A stretch of DNA of 64,000 bases. Source: Paraburkholderia sp. BCC1886. GTDB taxonomy: Bacteria; Pseudomonadota; Gammaproteobacteria; Burkholderiales; Burkholderiaceae. The DNA is taken from the NCBI RefSeq assembly GCF_900996245.1, contig NZ_CAAJGK010000022.1, positions 62,001 through 126,000 of the forward strand, read 5' to 3'. The notes below the pieces were generated by a model. It was not told where the DNA came from. It did not search any database and saw only the letters and a list, made by a program, of their open reading frames with translations. The position numbers and the translations under genes are program-made. Below are positions 17,336 through 26,224 of this stretch, one piece after another. Every line of letters begins with the position of its first letter. Positions within the stretch are counted from its first letter, which is position 1.

Positions 17336-19249
17336 ATGAACCCCGTGTTTGTCATCACCGTGCTGTTGTGGTTGTCGGTGGCGGGTCTGGCGTTCGCACT
17401 CGCGAAGCGCGCCGCGTATTGGCGCGAAGGCCGCGCGACGGCGGCGGGCGCCTATGGCTGGGTCAATCTGCTGGCCATTCCGAAGCGCTATTTCGTCGAT
17501 CTGCATCATGTCGTGGCACGCGATCCGTATATCGCCCGCACGCACGTGGCGACCGCGGGCGGCGCGATTCTCGCGATGGCGCTGGTGTTCGTCAACTACG
17601 GCCTTGCCATCTATTCGGTGTGGCTCGACCGGCTGATCTTTCTCGCGGCGTTGATCATGCTGGTCGGCGCGGTTTTCGTCTGGCGTCGCCGGCATGGTGC
17701 AAAAGCGGTGCCCGCGCGTCTGTCGCGCGGACCCTGGGATCATCTGCCGCTTCTGCTCGGCGGCTTCGCGCTGGGTCTCGTGCTGTTCATCGCGTTGCCG
17801 GCTGCGGCGATGTCGGGCGCGCTCGCCGTTATCGTCGCGTTGCTGATTGCGGCGGGCGCGTTCACGATGACCTTCGGCGCGGCCCGTGGTGGTCCGATGA
17901 AGCATGCGCTCGCCGGACTGCTGCATCTCGCGTTTCATCCGCGTCAGGAGCGCTTTGCCGAGCGTAACGACAACGATGCCGTGCCGCCGACCGCGTTGAA
18001 AGCGCCTTTGCTCGACGCGCAGGAATACGGGGTGGGCAAGCCGGTCGAGTTTCGCTGGAACCAGTTGCTCAGTTTCGATGCGTGCGTGCAGTGCGGCAAA
18101 TGCGAGGCGGCCTGTCCGGCGTTTGCCGCGGGCCAGCCGCTCAATCCGAAGAAGCTGATTCAGGATCTCGTGACCGGAATGGTAGGCGGCACGGACGCCG
18201 CCTATGCCGGCAGCCCGACGCCCGGCATCGCGGTGGGCCAGCATGGCGGCGCCCCGGACAAGCCGCTGATCGCCACGCTGATCGAAGCGGACACGCTGTG
18301 GTCGTGCACGACTTGCCGCGCGTGCGTGCAGGAGTGCCCGATGCTGATCGAACACGTCGACGCGATTGTCGATATGCGTCGCAATCAGACTTTGGTGGCG
18401 GGCAGCGTGCCCGGCAAGGGACCGCTCACGCTCGCCAATCTGCGCGAAACGGGTAGCGCGAACGGTTACGACATTGGCGCGCGTTACGACTGGGCCGTCG
18501 ATCTGCAAGTGCAGGTCGCACAGCCGGGCCGCCCGGTGGACGTGTTGTTGATCGCCGGCGAGGGCGCGTTCGACATGCGTTATCAACGCACGCTGCGCGC
18601 ACTCGTCAAGGTGTTGAACCGTGCGGGTATCGACTATGCCGTGCTCGGCGGCGTCGAGACCGATACCGGCGACACGGCACGGCGTCTCGGCGACGAAGCC
18701 ACGTTCCAGCAACTCGCGCACGGCTTGATCGGGACGCTTTCGCAGTACACGTTCCGCAAGATCGTGACGCCCGACCCGCACGTGTTGCACAGCCTGCGCA
18801 ACGAATATCGCGCATTGGGCGGCTTTTACGATGTGCAGCATCACACCGCGCTGATCGATGAACTGGTGCAGGGCGGCAAGCTCTCGCCGCGGGCGGTGGT
18901 CGCATTCGCGGACCGCAAGATTACGTATCACGACCCGTGTTATCTGGGCCGCTATAACGGCGAGACCGAAGCGCCGCGCCGTGTGTTGAAAAGCATCGGT
19001 ATCGAAATCGTGGAAATGGAGCGCAACGGTTTGCGCGGCCGCTGTTGCGGCGGTGGCGGCGGCGCGCCGCTCACCGATATTCCCGGTAAAAGACGCATTC
19101 CGGATATCCGCATCGACGATGCTCGCGCCACGGGCGCGGGGATCGTCGCGGTGGGTTGCCCGAATTGCACGGCGATGCTCGAAGGCGTGGTCGGTCCGCG
19201 CCCGGAAGTGCTCGACGTTGCCGAACTGGTTGCAGCGGCGCTGGAGTAA
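17336..19249 (+). CDS. dgcB: Dimethylglycine demethylation protein DgcB, membrane Fe-S oxidoreductase
   Basis: A 637-residue protein. The N-terminal ~210 residues carry several membrane helices. Then come two [4Fe-4S] motifs (CVQCGKCEAACP and CTTCRACVQECP) and a C-terminal CCG-type region (RCCGGGGGAP, GCPNC) of heterodisulfide-reductase/glycolate-oxidase type. It likely links DgcA and ETF electrons to the membrane quinone pool. The ATG at 17336, two bases after the dgcA stop, begins directly with a hydrophobic helix, so I chose it over an upstream in-frame start at 17213. etfA follows after 4 bp. Confidence 0.92.
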   Translation: MNPVFVITVLLWLSVAGLAFALAKRAAYWREGRATAAGAYGWVNLLAIPKRYFVDLHHVVARDPYIARTHVATAGGAILAMALVFVNYGLAIYSVWLDRLIFLAALIMLVGAVFVWRRRHGAKAVPARLSRGPWDHLPLLLGGFALGLVLFIALPAAAMSGALAVIVALLIAAGAFTMTFGAARGGPMKHALAGLLHLAFHPRQERFAERNDNDAVPPTALKAPLLDAQEYGVGKPVEFRWNQLLSFDACVQCGKCEAACPAFAAGQPLNPKKLIQDLVTGMVGGTDAAYAGSPTPGIAVGQHGGAPDKPLIATLIEADTLWSCTTCRACVQECPMLIEHVDAIVDMRRNQTLVAGSVPGKGPLTLANLRETGSANGYDIGARYDWAVDLQVQVAQPGRPVDVLLIAGEGAFDMRYQRTLRALVKVLNRAGIDYAVLGGVETDTGDTARRLGDEATFQQLAHGLIGTLSQYTFRKIVTPDPHVLHSLRNEYRALGGFYDVQHHTALIDELVQGGKLSPRAVVAFADRKITYHDPCYLGRYNGETEAPRRVLKSIGIEIVEMERNGLRGRCCGGGGGAPLTDIPGKRRIPDIRIDDARATGAGIVAVGCPNCTAMLEGVVGPRPEVLDVAELVAAALE

Positions 19250-19253
19250 TGCG

Positions 19254-20441
19254 ATGAACACGCTCAAACGAATCGATCCGCGCCGGCCCTTCACGATCAC
19301 GGCGGACGGACTGCGGCGCATTACGCTCGGTGTCACGGGTGTAGCAGATACGGCGGCCTATAAAGAGGCGACCGGTCATCATCGCGAGCAGGCGAAGCCG
19401 CGCCGCACGACAGCGCAGCCTCGACGCGTGCTGCTGGTGGCCGCCCATCCGGATCGCGGCGCGCTTGACGAGCATGCACGCCAGACCCTCGCCGCCGCCG
19501 CGCTCCTCGCGGACGCGGCGACCGAGGTCGTGCTGCTGGCCTTCGGCGAATTCACTGCCGATGCCGCCGCGCTCGGCGCCGACAAGCTGATCGAGTTGCC
19601 GATGTTCGATCGCCGCCAGTTCGCGCCGTTCGACGAACTCAACGCGCTGACGGCCTGTATAGCCGCGTATGCGCCGGCCCATGTGTTCCTGCCCGACAAT
19701 GCGACCGGCGACGGCGATCTCGGCCGGCGCTATGCCGCGGCCAGTCACGCGAGCGTTGCCACGCATGTGGTTGAAATCGACGCCGCTCATGTCGCCAGTT
19801 ATATCCGCACGAATACAGCGTTCGCGGTACGCGCGCTGCCGGACGTGGTGCTGCTCGCGCCGCATGCGGTCGATCCCAGGCTGCCGTTCGTCGGCGCGGG
19901 CGAGCGGGTGATGTGGCGCTTCGACGGCACGGCGTCCGGGTTACCAGCGCTAAACGCGCCTGAAAACCGGGTGCGCGATCTCGGCATCGAGGAGATCGAC
20001 GCCGCCGAGATCGCGCTCGAAGAAGCGGATTTCATCGTGTCGGCAGGGAACGGCGTGAGCGACGTGGCTGCATTCGAGTCGCTGGCGGCGACGCTGGGCG
20101 CGGCGATCGGCGCGAGTCGCGTAGCGGTGGACGACGGCAGATTCAGCCGCGACAAACAGATCGGCGCCACGGGCAAGACGGTGGAGGCGAGCGTCTATAT
20201 CGCGTTCGGTATCTCCGGCGCGGTCCAGCATTTGCAGGGCATCAAGGATTGCCGCCACGTGATTGCAGTGAATCTCGATGCGAGCGCACCCATCGCCAAA
20301 CGCGCGAATCTGACGGTGATCGGCGATGCGCGCGAAACCATCGTCGCGCTCGATGAAGCAGCGGCTGCCGCCAGAAGTGCGCGCGGCACAGGTGCCGCGC
20401 TGTTGAAAACGCCGGCCGCCGCCGAAGGAGTCGCCGCATGA
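19254..20441 (+). CDS. etfA: Electron transfer flavoprotein subunit alpha
   Basis: A 395-residue ETF alpha subunit. The C-terminal FAD-binding domain carries the family blocks QIGATGKTVEASVYIAFGIS and AVQHLQGI, followed by AVNLDASAPIAKRA. It is longer than typical EtfA (~310), with an N-terminal extension of about 80 residues that includes a basic KPRRTTAQPRR stretch. It pairs with etfB (4-bp ATGA overlap at 20438-20441) and probably accepts electrons from DgcA rather than acting in fatty-acid oxidation. The start at 19254 is supported by tight spacing to dgcB. Confidence 0.92.
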   Translation: MNTLKRIDPRRPFTITADGLRRITLGVTGVADTAAYKEATGHHREQAKPRRTTAQPRRVLLVAAHPDRGALDEHARQTLAAAALLADAATEVVLLAFGEFTADAAALGADKLIELPMFDRRQFAPFDELNALTACIAAYAPAHVFLPDNATGDGDLGRRYAAASHASVATHVVEIDAAHVASYIRTNTAFAVRALPDVVLLAPHAVDPRLPFVGAGERVMWRFDGTASGLPALNAPENRVRDLGIEEIDAAEIALEEADFIVSAGNGVSDVAAFESLAATLGAAIGASRVAVDDGRFSRDKQIGATGKTVEASVYIAFGISGAVQHLQGIKDCRHVIAVNLDASAPIAKRANLTVIGDARETIVALDEAAAAARSARGTGAALLKTPAAAEGVAA

Positions 20442-21205
20442 AAATCGCCGTACTGGTCTCCGTGGGACGACATCCGGTCAGCGGCACCGCGCGCTACAGC
20501 CGCAACGACGCGGCGGCACTGACGATAGCGCTGTCGCTCGCGAAAGCCCACCATGCGTCGCTCGATGTATTGCATGCGGGCGATGCGTCGAACCCCGCGC
20601 TCAAGGAGTATCTCGCGCTGGGAGCGCGTGTGGTCGAAGTGCTGGAAGCGCCTGCTACTTCCGATACGGCCGCGTTATTGGCGACCCGGCTCACCGGCTA
20701 CGACCTCGTGCTATCCGGCACGCGCGCGGAAGGCGCATTCGACACCGGCATGCTGCCGTACCAGGTGGCCGCCGCGCTCGATATGCCGCTCGTCGGCGCC
20801 GCAGTCGATCTGAACGTGCGCAACGGTGTGGCCGAGGTTCGCCAGTTCATGCCGAAGGGTTTGCGCCGGCGTGTCGAAGTGAGCTTGCCGGCATTGATCG
20901 CCGTGCATCCGCTCGCCAATGCGACACCGGCCTATGCGTACGCGCGTCTGCGCGAAGGGACGATCGAGCCGATCGCCACGCAAGCGCGACCGGAAAACGA
21001 TGAGCACCTTGCATGGACCACACGCGCCGCGACCGCCAAACCGCTGCGTCTGGCGGCTGCCGAAAAGCGCTCGGGCCACGCTCGCATGCTCTCGGCCACC
21101 ACGACGGAAAGCCGCGGCGGCAGCGTCGTAATTGAAGGGAGTTCCGTCGAAAAAGCACAAGTGATTCTGGCGTATTTGCGCGAGCATCAACTCGTGGATT
21201 ACTGA
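20438..21205 (+). CDS. etfB: Electron transfer flavoprotein subunit beta
   Basis: A 255-residue ETF beta subunit. It has the N-terminal KIAVLVSVGRHPVSG and the family LVLSGTRAEGAFDTGMLPYQVA region (AMP-binding side). It overlaps etfA by 4 bp and is the dedicated partner for demethylation of betaine derivatives in this operon. A 73-bp gap with a 15-bp dyad separates it from gbcA. Confidence 0.92.
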   Translation: MKIAVLVSVGRHPVSGTARYSRNDAAALTIALSLAKAHHASLDVLHAGDASNPALKEYLALGARVVEVLEAPATSDTAALLATRLTGYDLVLSGTRAEGAFDTGMLPYQVAAALDMPLVGAAVDLNVRNGVAEVRQFMPKGLRRRVEVSLPALIAVHPLANATPAYAYARLREGTIEPIATQARPENDEHLAWTTRAATAKPLRLAAAEKRSGHARMLSATTTESRGGSVVIEGSSVEKAQVILAYLREHQLVDY

Positions 21206-21239
21206 TTCCCGGTTCGGGCCAGCACGCGACCAGGAGGGC

Positions 21240-21254
21240 CTGGCGCGGCGCCAG
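21240..21254 (+). promoter_or_regulatory. 15-bp dyad between etfB and gbcA
   Basis: CTGGCGC, G, GCGCCAG is a perfect 7+1+7 inverted repeat, 25 bp before the gbcA start. With a one-base centre it is more plausible as a protein-binding site than as an RNA hairpin. Whether gbcAB has its own promoter here is unknown. Confidence 0.3.
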
Positions 21255-21278
21255 ACGTGACATGCAACGGAGCACACA

Positions 21279-22592
21279 ATGAAAGTCTCGGCAGACGTTC
21301 GCGCAATGATCGAACGCCGCAAAAAGAATCACACGCTGGAAGCGCCGTTCTATACGAGTGAAGCCATTTTCGCGCTGGATCTGGACGCGATCTTCCGGCA
21401 GCACTGGATTCAGGTCGCCGTGGAACCGGACGTGCCGGAGCCGGGCGATTACATCACCGTGGAAATCGGCCACGACTCCATCCTGATCGTGCGTGACGAC
21501 GACATGCAGGTACGCGCGTTTCATAACGTCTGCCGCCATCGCGGTGCGCGTTTGTGCAATGCCGAGAAGGGCTCGCTCGGCAATATCGTCTGCCCGTATC
21601 ACAGCTGGACCTATAACCTGAACGGCGACCTGATGTTCGCCGAACATATGGGCGAGCAGTTCGACCGCTGCAAACACAGCCTGAAAGCCGTGCACGTGCA
21701 GAACCTCGCCGGACTCATATTCATTTGCCTCGCCGACACGCCGCCGGCCGATTTCGATGTCGTGCGTGCCGCGATGGAACCGTATCTGCTGCCGCACGAT
21801 CTGGCCAACTGCAAGATCGCGGCATCGATCGACCTCGTGGAAGACGGCAACTGGAAACTCACGATGGAGAACAATCGCGAGTGCTATCACTGCGTGGCGA
21901 ATCACCCCGAGTTGACAATCTCGCTCTATGAATACGGTTTCGGTTATCAGCGCACGCCCGATAACGAAGCGGGTATGGCCGCATTCGAAGCCACCGTCGC
22001 GCGTCGTACCGCGCAATGGGAAGCGATGAAGCTGCCTTCGGCGGAGATCGAGCGGCTCGCCGATCTGGTAACGGGTTTTCGCACGCAACGTCTGCCGCTC
22101 GATCGGGACGGTGAATCACAAACTCTCGATGCCAAGGTCGCATCGAAAAAGCTGCTCGGCGGTTTCGAGCAGGCTGACCTGGGCGGCCTGTCGTTCTGGA
22201 CCCAGCCCAATTCGTGGCATCACTTCATGAGCGACCATATCGTCAGTTTTTCAGTGATCCCGTTGTCGGCGGGCAAAACGCTGGTGCGCACCAAATGGCT
22301 GGTTCATAAGGATGCACGCGAGGGCATCGACTACGACGTCAACAACCTGACGGCAGTCTGGCGCGCGACCAACGACCAGGACCGAGCGCTCGTCGAGTAC
22401 TCGCAGCGCGGCGCGAGCAGCAGCGCGTATGAGCCGGGACCGTATTCGCCATTCACCGAAGGCCTCGTGGAAAAGTTCTGCGAGTGGTATATCGCGCGTC
22501 TGGACCATTACAGCCATGCGCCCGAAGCGAACGATGCCGGTGGCAACGCGACCGCTACGCATGGCGAAAAAGTCGTCTCTTTCATGCGCTAG
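21279..22592 (+). CDS. gbcA: Glycine betaine monooxygenase, Rieske oxygenase subunit
   Basis: A 437-residue ring-hydroxylating-oxygenase-type alpha subunit that demethylates glycine betaine to dimethylglycine and formaldehyde. The Rieske [2Fe-2S] ligands are C85/H87 and C105/H108 (CRHRG and CPYH motifs). The catalytic mononuclear iron site shows H204 and H209 in NNRECYHCVANHP. Linkage to gbcB and dgcAB separates it from aromatic dioxygenases. Length fits GbcA (~430). Confidence 0.94.
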   Translation: MKVSADVRAMIERRKKNHTLEAPFYTSEAIFALDLDAIFRQHWIQVAVEPDVPEPGDYITVEIGHDSILIVRDDDMQVRAFHNVCRHRGARLCNAEKGSLGNIVCPYHSWTYNLNGDLMFAEHMGEQFDRCKHSLKAVHVQNLAGLIFICLADTPPADFDVVRAAMEPYLLPHDLANCKIAASIDLVEDGNWKLTMENNRECYHCVANHPELTISLYEYGFGYQRTPDNEAGMAAFEATVARRTAQWEAMKLPSAEIERLADLVTGFRTQRLPLDRDGESQTLDAKVASKKLLGGFEQADLGGLSFWTQPNSWHHFMSDHIVSFSVIPLSAGKTLVRTKWLVHKDAREGIDYDVNNLTAVWRATNDQDRALVEYSQRGASSSAYEPGPYSPFTEGLVEKFCEWYIARLDHYSHAPEANDAGGNATATHGEKVVSFMR

Positions 22593-22643
22593 CCGCGACA
22601 GTAATTACAAGCCACCAGAAGCCACCAGAAGCCGGAGAATTCA

Positions 22644-23888
22644 ATGATGCGCGATCAGGCGACGTTGCAGGCCAGCCCCTCGCCGACCAGCCGTGTGACA
22701 CAGCCGCAGTTCTGGGACGCACTGCCGCGCCGCTGGAATAGCGACACCGACGACACGTTGATCTGTGCGCAGGTCCGTCATGAAACGCACGATGTCAAAA
22801 GCTTTATCTTTCGCGCGCCAGGCGAGCGGGCTTTCGTCTTCGAGCCGGGACAGTTCATTACCCTGGAACTGGAGATAGACGGCGAAGCGGTGAACCGCTG
22901 TTACACGATCTCCTCGCCGCCGACGCGCCCGCATAGCATCGCCATTACCGTGAAGCGGGTGCCCGGCGGAAAGGTGTCGAACTGGCTGCACGACCACCTG
23001 CAGGTCGGCGGCGAGGTACGCGTGCTGGGGCCGTCGGGCGAGTTCACCTGTGCGCGGCATCCGGCGCGCAAACTGCTGTTTCTGTCGGCGGGCTCGGGTA
23101 TTACGCCGCTAATGTCCATGAGCCGCGCGCATCACGAACTCGGCGAAGACAGCGATATCGTGTTCGTGCACAGCGCGCGAACGCCCGACGACATTATCTT
23201 CGCGCGCGAACTCGATCTGATCGCATCGAACCAGACGGGTTTTCGCACCGCATTCGTGTGCGAACGAGTCGGTGCACGCACCAACTGGCATGGCGTGACG
23301 GGGTTTCTGAGTCTGCCTCTTCTCAAACTCATCGCACCGGACTTTCTCGAACGCGAGATTTTCACCTGTGGCCCTGCGCCGTATATGCAGGCGGTGCGCC
23401 AGTTACTGGACGAAGGCGGTTTCGACCGCACGCATTATCACGAGGAAAGCTTTTCGTTCGAGACGGTCAGCGAAGTCGCGGCGCAATTGACGACCGCGCA
23501 TGTCGCCGACGCGTTGCAGGCTACGGCGACCTTGCTCGCGCCGGAGGCCGCCGCACAGAGTTTTATCGACACCCGCGAACAGGCGGCGGGTTTCGCGCCC
23601 GCACCGATTAGCGAACCGGTGCAAACCTCGTTCAAGGTGAGCTTCGCCCGAAGCAACCGCGAAATCGAATGTGGCAGCGGCCAGCATGTGCTGGATGCGG
23701 CGAAGAAAGCCGGCTTGCGTCTGCCCGCGTCGTGCACGCAGGGCATGTGCGGTACGTGCAAGGTCAAGCTGGTCTCCGGAGAAGTAGCGATGAAACACGC
23801 GGGCGGAATTCGTCAGCGTGAGATCGATCAGGGTATGGTGCTGCTTTGCTGCAGCAAGCCGCTGACCGACCTCGTCGTGGATAAGTAA
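22644..23888 (+). CDS. gbcB: Glycine betaine monooxygenase, reductase subunit
   Basis: A 414-residue ferredoxin-reductase-type partner of GbcA. FAD domain with RCYTISSPP (~92), NAD(P)H domain with GSGITPLMSM (~152), then a C-terminal plant-type [2Fe-2S] ferredoxin domain with C364, C369, C372 and C402/C403 (CTQGMCGTC, CCS). A GGAGA site 5 bp before the ATG at 22644 supports the start. Just upstream is a perfect tandem duplication of a 10-mer (GCCACCAGAA at 22611-22630). Confidence 0.94.
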   Translation: MMRDQATLQASPSPTSRVTQPQFWDALPRRWNSDTDDTLICAQVRHETHDVKSFIFRAPGERAFVFEPGQFITLELEIDGEAVNRCYTISSPPTRPHSIAITVKRVPGGKVSNWLHDHLQVGGEVRVLGPSGEFTCARHPARKLLFLSAGSGITPLMSMSRAHHELGEDSDIVFVHSARTPDDIIFARELDLIASNQTGFRTAFVCERVGARTNWHGVTGFLSLPLLKLIAPDFLEREIFTCGPAPYMQAVRQLLDEGGFDRTHYHEESFSFETVSEVAAQLTTAHVADALQATATLLAPEAAAQSFIDTREQAAGFAPAPISEPVQTSFKVSFARSNREIECGSGQHVLDAAKKAGLRLPASCTQGMCGTCKVKLVSGEVAMKHAGGIRQREIDQGMVLLCCSKPLTDLVVDK

Positions 23889-23917
23889 GAAGGAAGCAGG
23901 GCAGCAGGTCGGCGGTA

Positions 23918-24075
23918 CACGAACGCACGAACACACGAACACACGAACGCACGAACGCACGAACGCACGAACGCACGAACGCACGAACGCACGAACGCAC
24001 GAACGCACGAACGCACGAACGCACGAACGCACGAACGCACGAACGCACGAACGCACGAACACACGAACGCACGAA
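23918..24075 (+). repeat. Octanucleotide tandem repeat (CACGAACG)n, 19 units plus a partial
   Basis: Nineteen consecutive 8-bp units plus a 6-bp partial. Units 2, 3 and 18 (23926-23941 and 24054-24061) read CACGAACA; all others are CACGAACG. The tract lies between the gbcB stop (23888) and the betaine-binding protein start (24183). Because 8 is not a multiple of 3, every frame on the minus strand encodes the same cyclic octapeptide (RSCVRAFV), so three overlapping open frames appear there; I regard them as non-coding. Such arrays are prone to slippage. Confidence 0.97.
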
Positions 24076-24182
24076 GTCGCGTGCGGACAACTGGATGTCG
24101 TAAAACAACGCTAAGCGGCAATTCTGGCTGGCGATTCTAAATGCTCATTACACGGCTCTGTACGGCGAACGGGAGAATAACG

Positions 24183-25040
24183 GTGAGACTGATCCAAAAG
24201 ATTCTGGTGTTGAGCGCAATGAGCGCTGCGTTGGCGGCAACGAGCGCGAGCGTGTCGGCCGATACGAAACCGACTATCAAGATCGGCTACGTGGAAGGCT
24301 GGGACGACAGCGTCGCGACCTCGAACGTCGCGGCACGCGTGATCGAGAAACGTCTCGGTTATCAGGTGCAACTCGTGCCGGTCGCGGCAGGCGTGATGTG
24401 GCAGGGCGTGGCGCGCGGCGACCTCGACGCGACGCTGTCCGCGTGGCTGCCGGTCACGCACGGCGCTTACTGGAACAACTTCAAGGACAAGGTCGTCGAT
24501 CTCGGTCCGAACTTCAACGACGCGAAGATCGGCCTGATCGTGCCGGAAAATGCGGACGTGACGACGATTGGCGATCTGGAAGCGAAGAAGGCCGAGTTCG
24601 GCGGCCGGATCGTCGGGATCGATGCGGGCGCCGGTGTGATGCAGAAGACCAGCGAAGCCATCAAGGCCTACAAGCTCGACTACAACCTGATGCCGAGTTC
24701 GGGCAGCGCGATGACTGCGGAACTGGCGCGTTCGGAATCGGCGAGCAAGCCGATTATCGTGACCGGCTGGAAACCGCACTGGATGTTCGCGAAGTACAAG
24801 CTCAAATTCCTCGACGATCCGCAGAAAGTATTCGGCGAATCGGAGCACGTGGATAACGTGGCAAACCCCGACCTCGAGAAGAAAGCGCCGACCGTGGCCG
24901 CTTTCCTGAAGAAATTCCAGTGGAAGCCGGGCGAGATCGACAGCGTGATGCTGGCGACGCAAGGCGGCGAGAAGCCGACCGCCGCCGCCGATGCATGGAT
25001 CAGCGCGCATGGCGACCGGGTGGATAGCTGGGTGAAGTAA
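24183..25040 (+). CDS. Glycine betaine/choline-type ABC substrate-binding protein
   Basis: A 285-residue periplasmic OpuAC-type binding protein. Signal peptide: MRLIQKILVLSAMSAALAA followed by SVSA; the mature protein begins near DTKPTIKIGYVEGW. The GTG at 24183 with GGGAGA upstream puts a normal signal peptide at the start; an ATG at 24141 would add 14 hydrophilic residues. Tryptophans in GYVEGWDD, AWLPVTHGAYW and TGWKPHWMF suit the aromatic cage for a quaternary amine. No permease or ATPase gene is adjacent, so it must dock with a transporter encoded elsewhere, as with orphan betaine-binding proteins in Pseudomonas. Confidence 0.9.
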   Translation: MRLIQKILVLSAMSAALAATSASVSADTKPTIKIGYVEGWDDSVATSNVAARVIEKRLGYQVQLVPVAAGVMWQGVARGDLDATLSAWLPVTHGAYWNNFKDKVVDLGPNFNDAKIGLIVPENADVTTIGDLEAKKAEFGGRIVGIDAGAGVMQKTSEAIKAYKLDYNLMPSSGSAMTAELARSESASKPIIVTGWKPHWMFAKYKLKFLDDPQKVFGESEHVDNVANPDLEKKAPTVAAFLKKFQWKPGEIDSVMLATQGGEKPTAAADAWISAHGDRVDSWVK

Positions 25041-25068
25041 CCGCGCACGAGCAGGTCATCGAACAAAG

Positions 25069-25101
25069 AACGCCGCTTATCGAAAAGCGGCGTTTCTTTT
25101 T
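25069..25101 (+). terminator. Rho-independent terminator after the binding-protein gene
   Basis: Perfect 10-bp stem AACGCCGCTT (25069-25078) and AAGCGGCGTT (25085-25094) with a 6-nt loop, followed by TCTTTTTGC. It lies 28 bp after the stop of the binding protein and 11 bp before the convergent purU stop. Confidence 0.9.
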
Positions 25102-25111
25102 GCTTCAGGCT

Positions 25112-25987
25112 TTATTGCAGCACGACGGTCCGGTCACCGTTGATAAACACCCGGCGTTCGATAAACGCCTTCACCGCACGCGCCAGCGTGATGCATTCGA
25201 CGTCGCGGCCGGTGGCCAGCAAGCGGTCCGGACTGTACGAATGATCGACCCGTTCCACCACCTGCTCGATGATCGGACCTTCGTCCAGATCGTCCGTCAC
25301 GAAATGCGCGGTCGCGCCAATCGACTTCACGCCGCGCGCATGCGCCTGGTGATACGGCTTCGCGCCTTTGAATCCCGGCAAAAACGAATGATGGATATTG
25401 ATCGCGCGTGCGGCGAGCGCGCGACTCGTCTCGCCTGACAGAATCTGCATGTAGCGCGCGAGAATCATCAACTCCGCACCGGAGCTTTCGAACAGGTCGA
25501 GTAGCCGCGCTTCCTGTTGCGGTTTGGTCTCCGCGGAAATCGGCAGATGATGAAACGGCAGCCCGTGCTGCGCGGCCAACGGTTCGAGATCGCGATGATT
25601 CGAGCCGATCCCGACAATATCCATTTTCAGTTCGCCCATACGCCAGCGGAACAGCAGATCCGCGAGACAGTGCTCGAGTTTCGACACCATGATCAAGACC
25701 TTCGGGCGGGTCGCGACGTCGTGCATTGCCCAGGTCATGCGAAAACGTTCGGCAATCGGTTCGAACTCGCGCCGCAACGTGTCGACCTGCGGCATGTCGT
25801 TTTCCGGCACGGCGTGAAAGACGCAGCGGACGAAGAAGCGTTCGCTGAGTTCGTCGTCGAACACGGTCAACTCGTCGATATAACAGTGGTGCCGGTCGAG
25901 GAAGCCGACGACGGCGGCGACCTGGCCGGCTGCGCTCGGACACGCGACGGTCAGCACCCGTTGATCGGGACGGGAATCGGCGGACAT
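25112..25987 (-). CDS. purU: Formyltetrahydrofolate deformylase
   Basis: A 291-residue enzyme releasing formate from 10-formyl-THF. An N-terminal ACT domain (~1-85, VLTVACPSAAGQVAAVVGFL) is followed by a formyl-transferase-like domain with the catalytic INIHHSFLPGFKGA segment (~200) and GATAHFVTDDLDEGP. It lies convergent to the betaine region. In this context it would dispose of one-carbon units loaded on folate by sarcosine oxidation. Length matches PurU (~285). Confidence 0.94.
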   Translation of the reverse strand: MSADSRPDQRVLTVACPSAAGQVAAVVGFLDRHHCYIDELTVFDDELSERFFVRCVFHAVPENDMPQVDTLRREFEPIAERFRMTWAMHDVATRPKVLIMVSKLEHCLADLLFRWRMGELKMDIVGIGSNHRDLEPLAAQHGLPFHHLPISAETKPQQEARLLDLFESSGAELMILARYMQILSGETSRALAARAINIHHSFLPGFKGAKPYHQAHARGVKSIGATAHFVTDDLDEGPIIEQVVERVDHSYSPDRLLATGRDVECITLARAVKAFIERRVFINGDRTVVLQ

Positions 25988-26168
25988 GTGCTCTCCATAT
26001 GAACGATAAGACGCTGCAGCGGGGCGCAGCAGGCATTCATGCAGTAGAGCAAACCAGCATGGGATGCGGCTAGAAGTTAAACGCCTTCGCAGTGGAATGG
26101 GAGCGTCAGACCTAATTCGACGAAAGCACCGATGGGTGTAAACCCCGTAGACCGTCGCGCGATATTGG

Positions 26169-26188
26169 TTGTTATACTCTTATAACAA
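26169..26188 (+). promoter_or_regulatory. Palindromic candidate operator upstream of the MmgE/PrpD operon
   Basis: TTGTTATA (26169-26176), CTCT, TATAACAA (26181-26188): a perfect 8+4+8 AT-rich palindrome in GC-rich DNA, flanked by further pairing GATATTG (26161-26167) and CAATATC (26186-26192). It sits 37-56 bp before the MmgE/PrpD start and 181 bp from the purU start. Size and symmetry suit a dimeric GntR-family repressor; the GntR gene at the far end of this locus is the natural candidate, but that is inference. The rest of the purU/MmgE spacer (25988-26160) shows nothing else I can support. Confidence 0.55.
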
Positions 26189-26224
26189 TATCGCCGACGC
26201 TCAATTATTCGGGATGGACTGATC

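Noticed and set aside
23403..24121. Three overlapping minus-strand frames rich in RSCVRAFV repeats
   Set aside because: They are translations of the octanucleotide array and its flank, one running antisense into gbcB; repetitive composition and no credible start.
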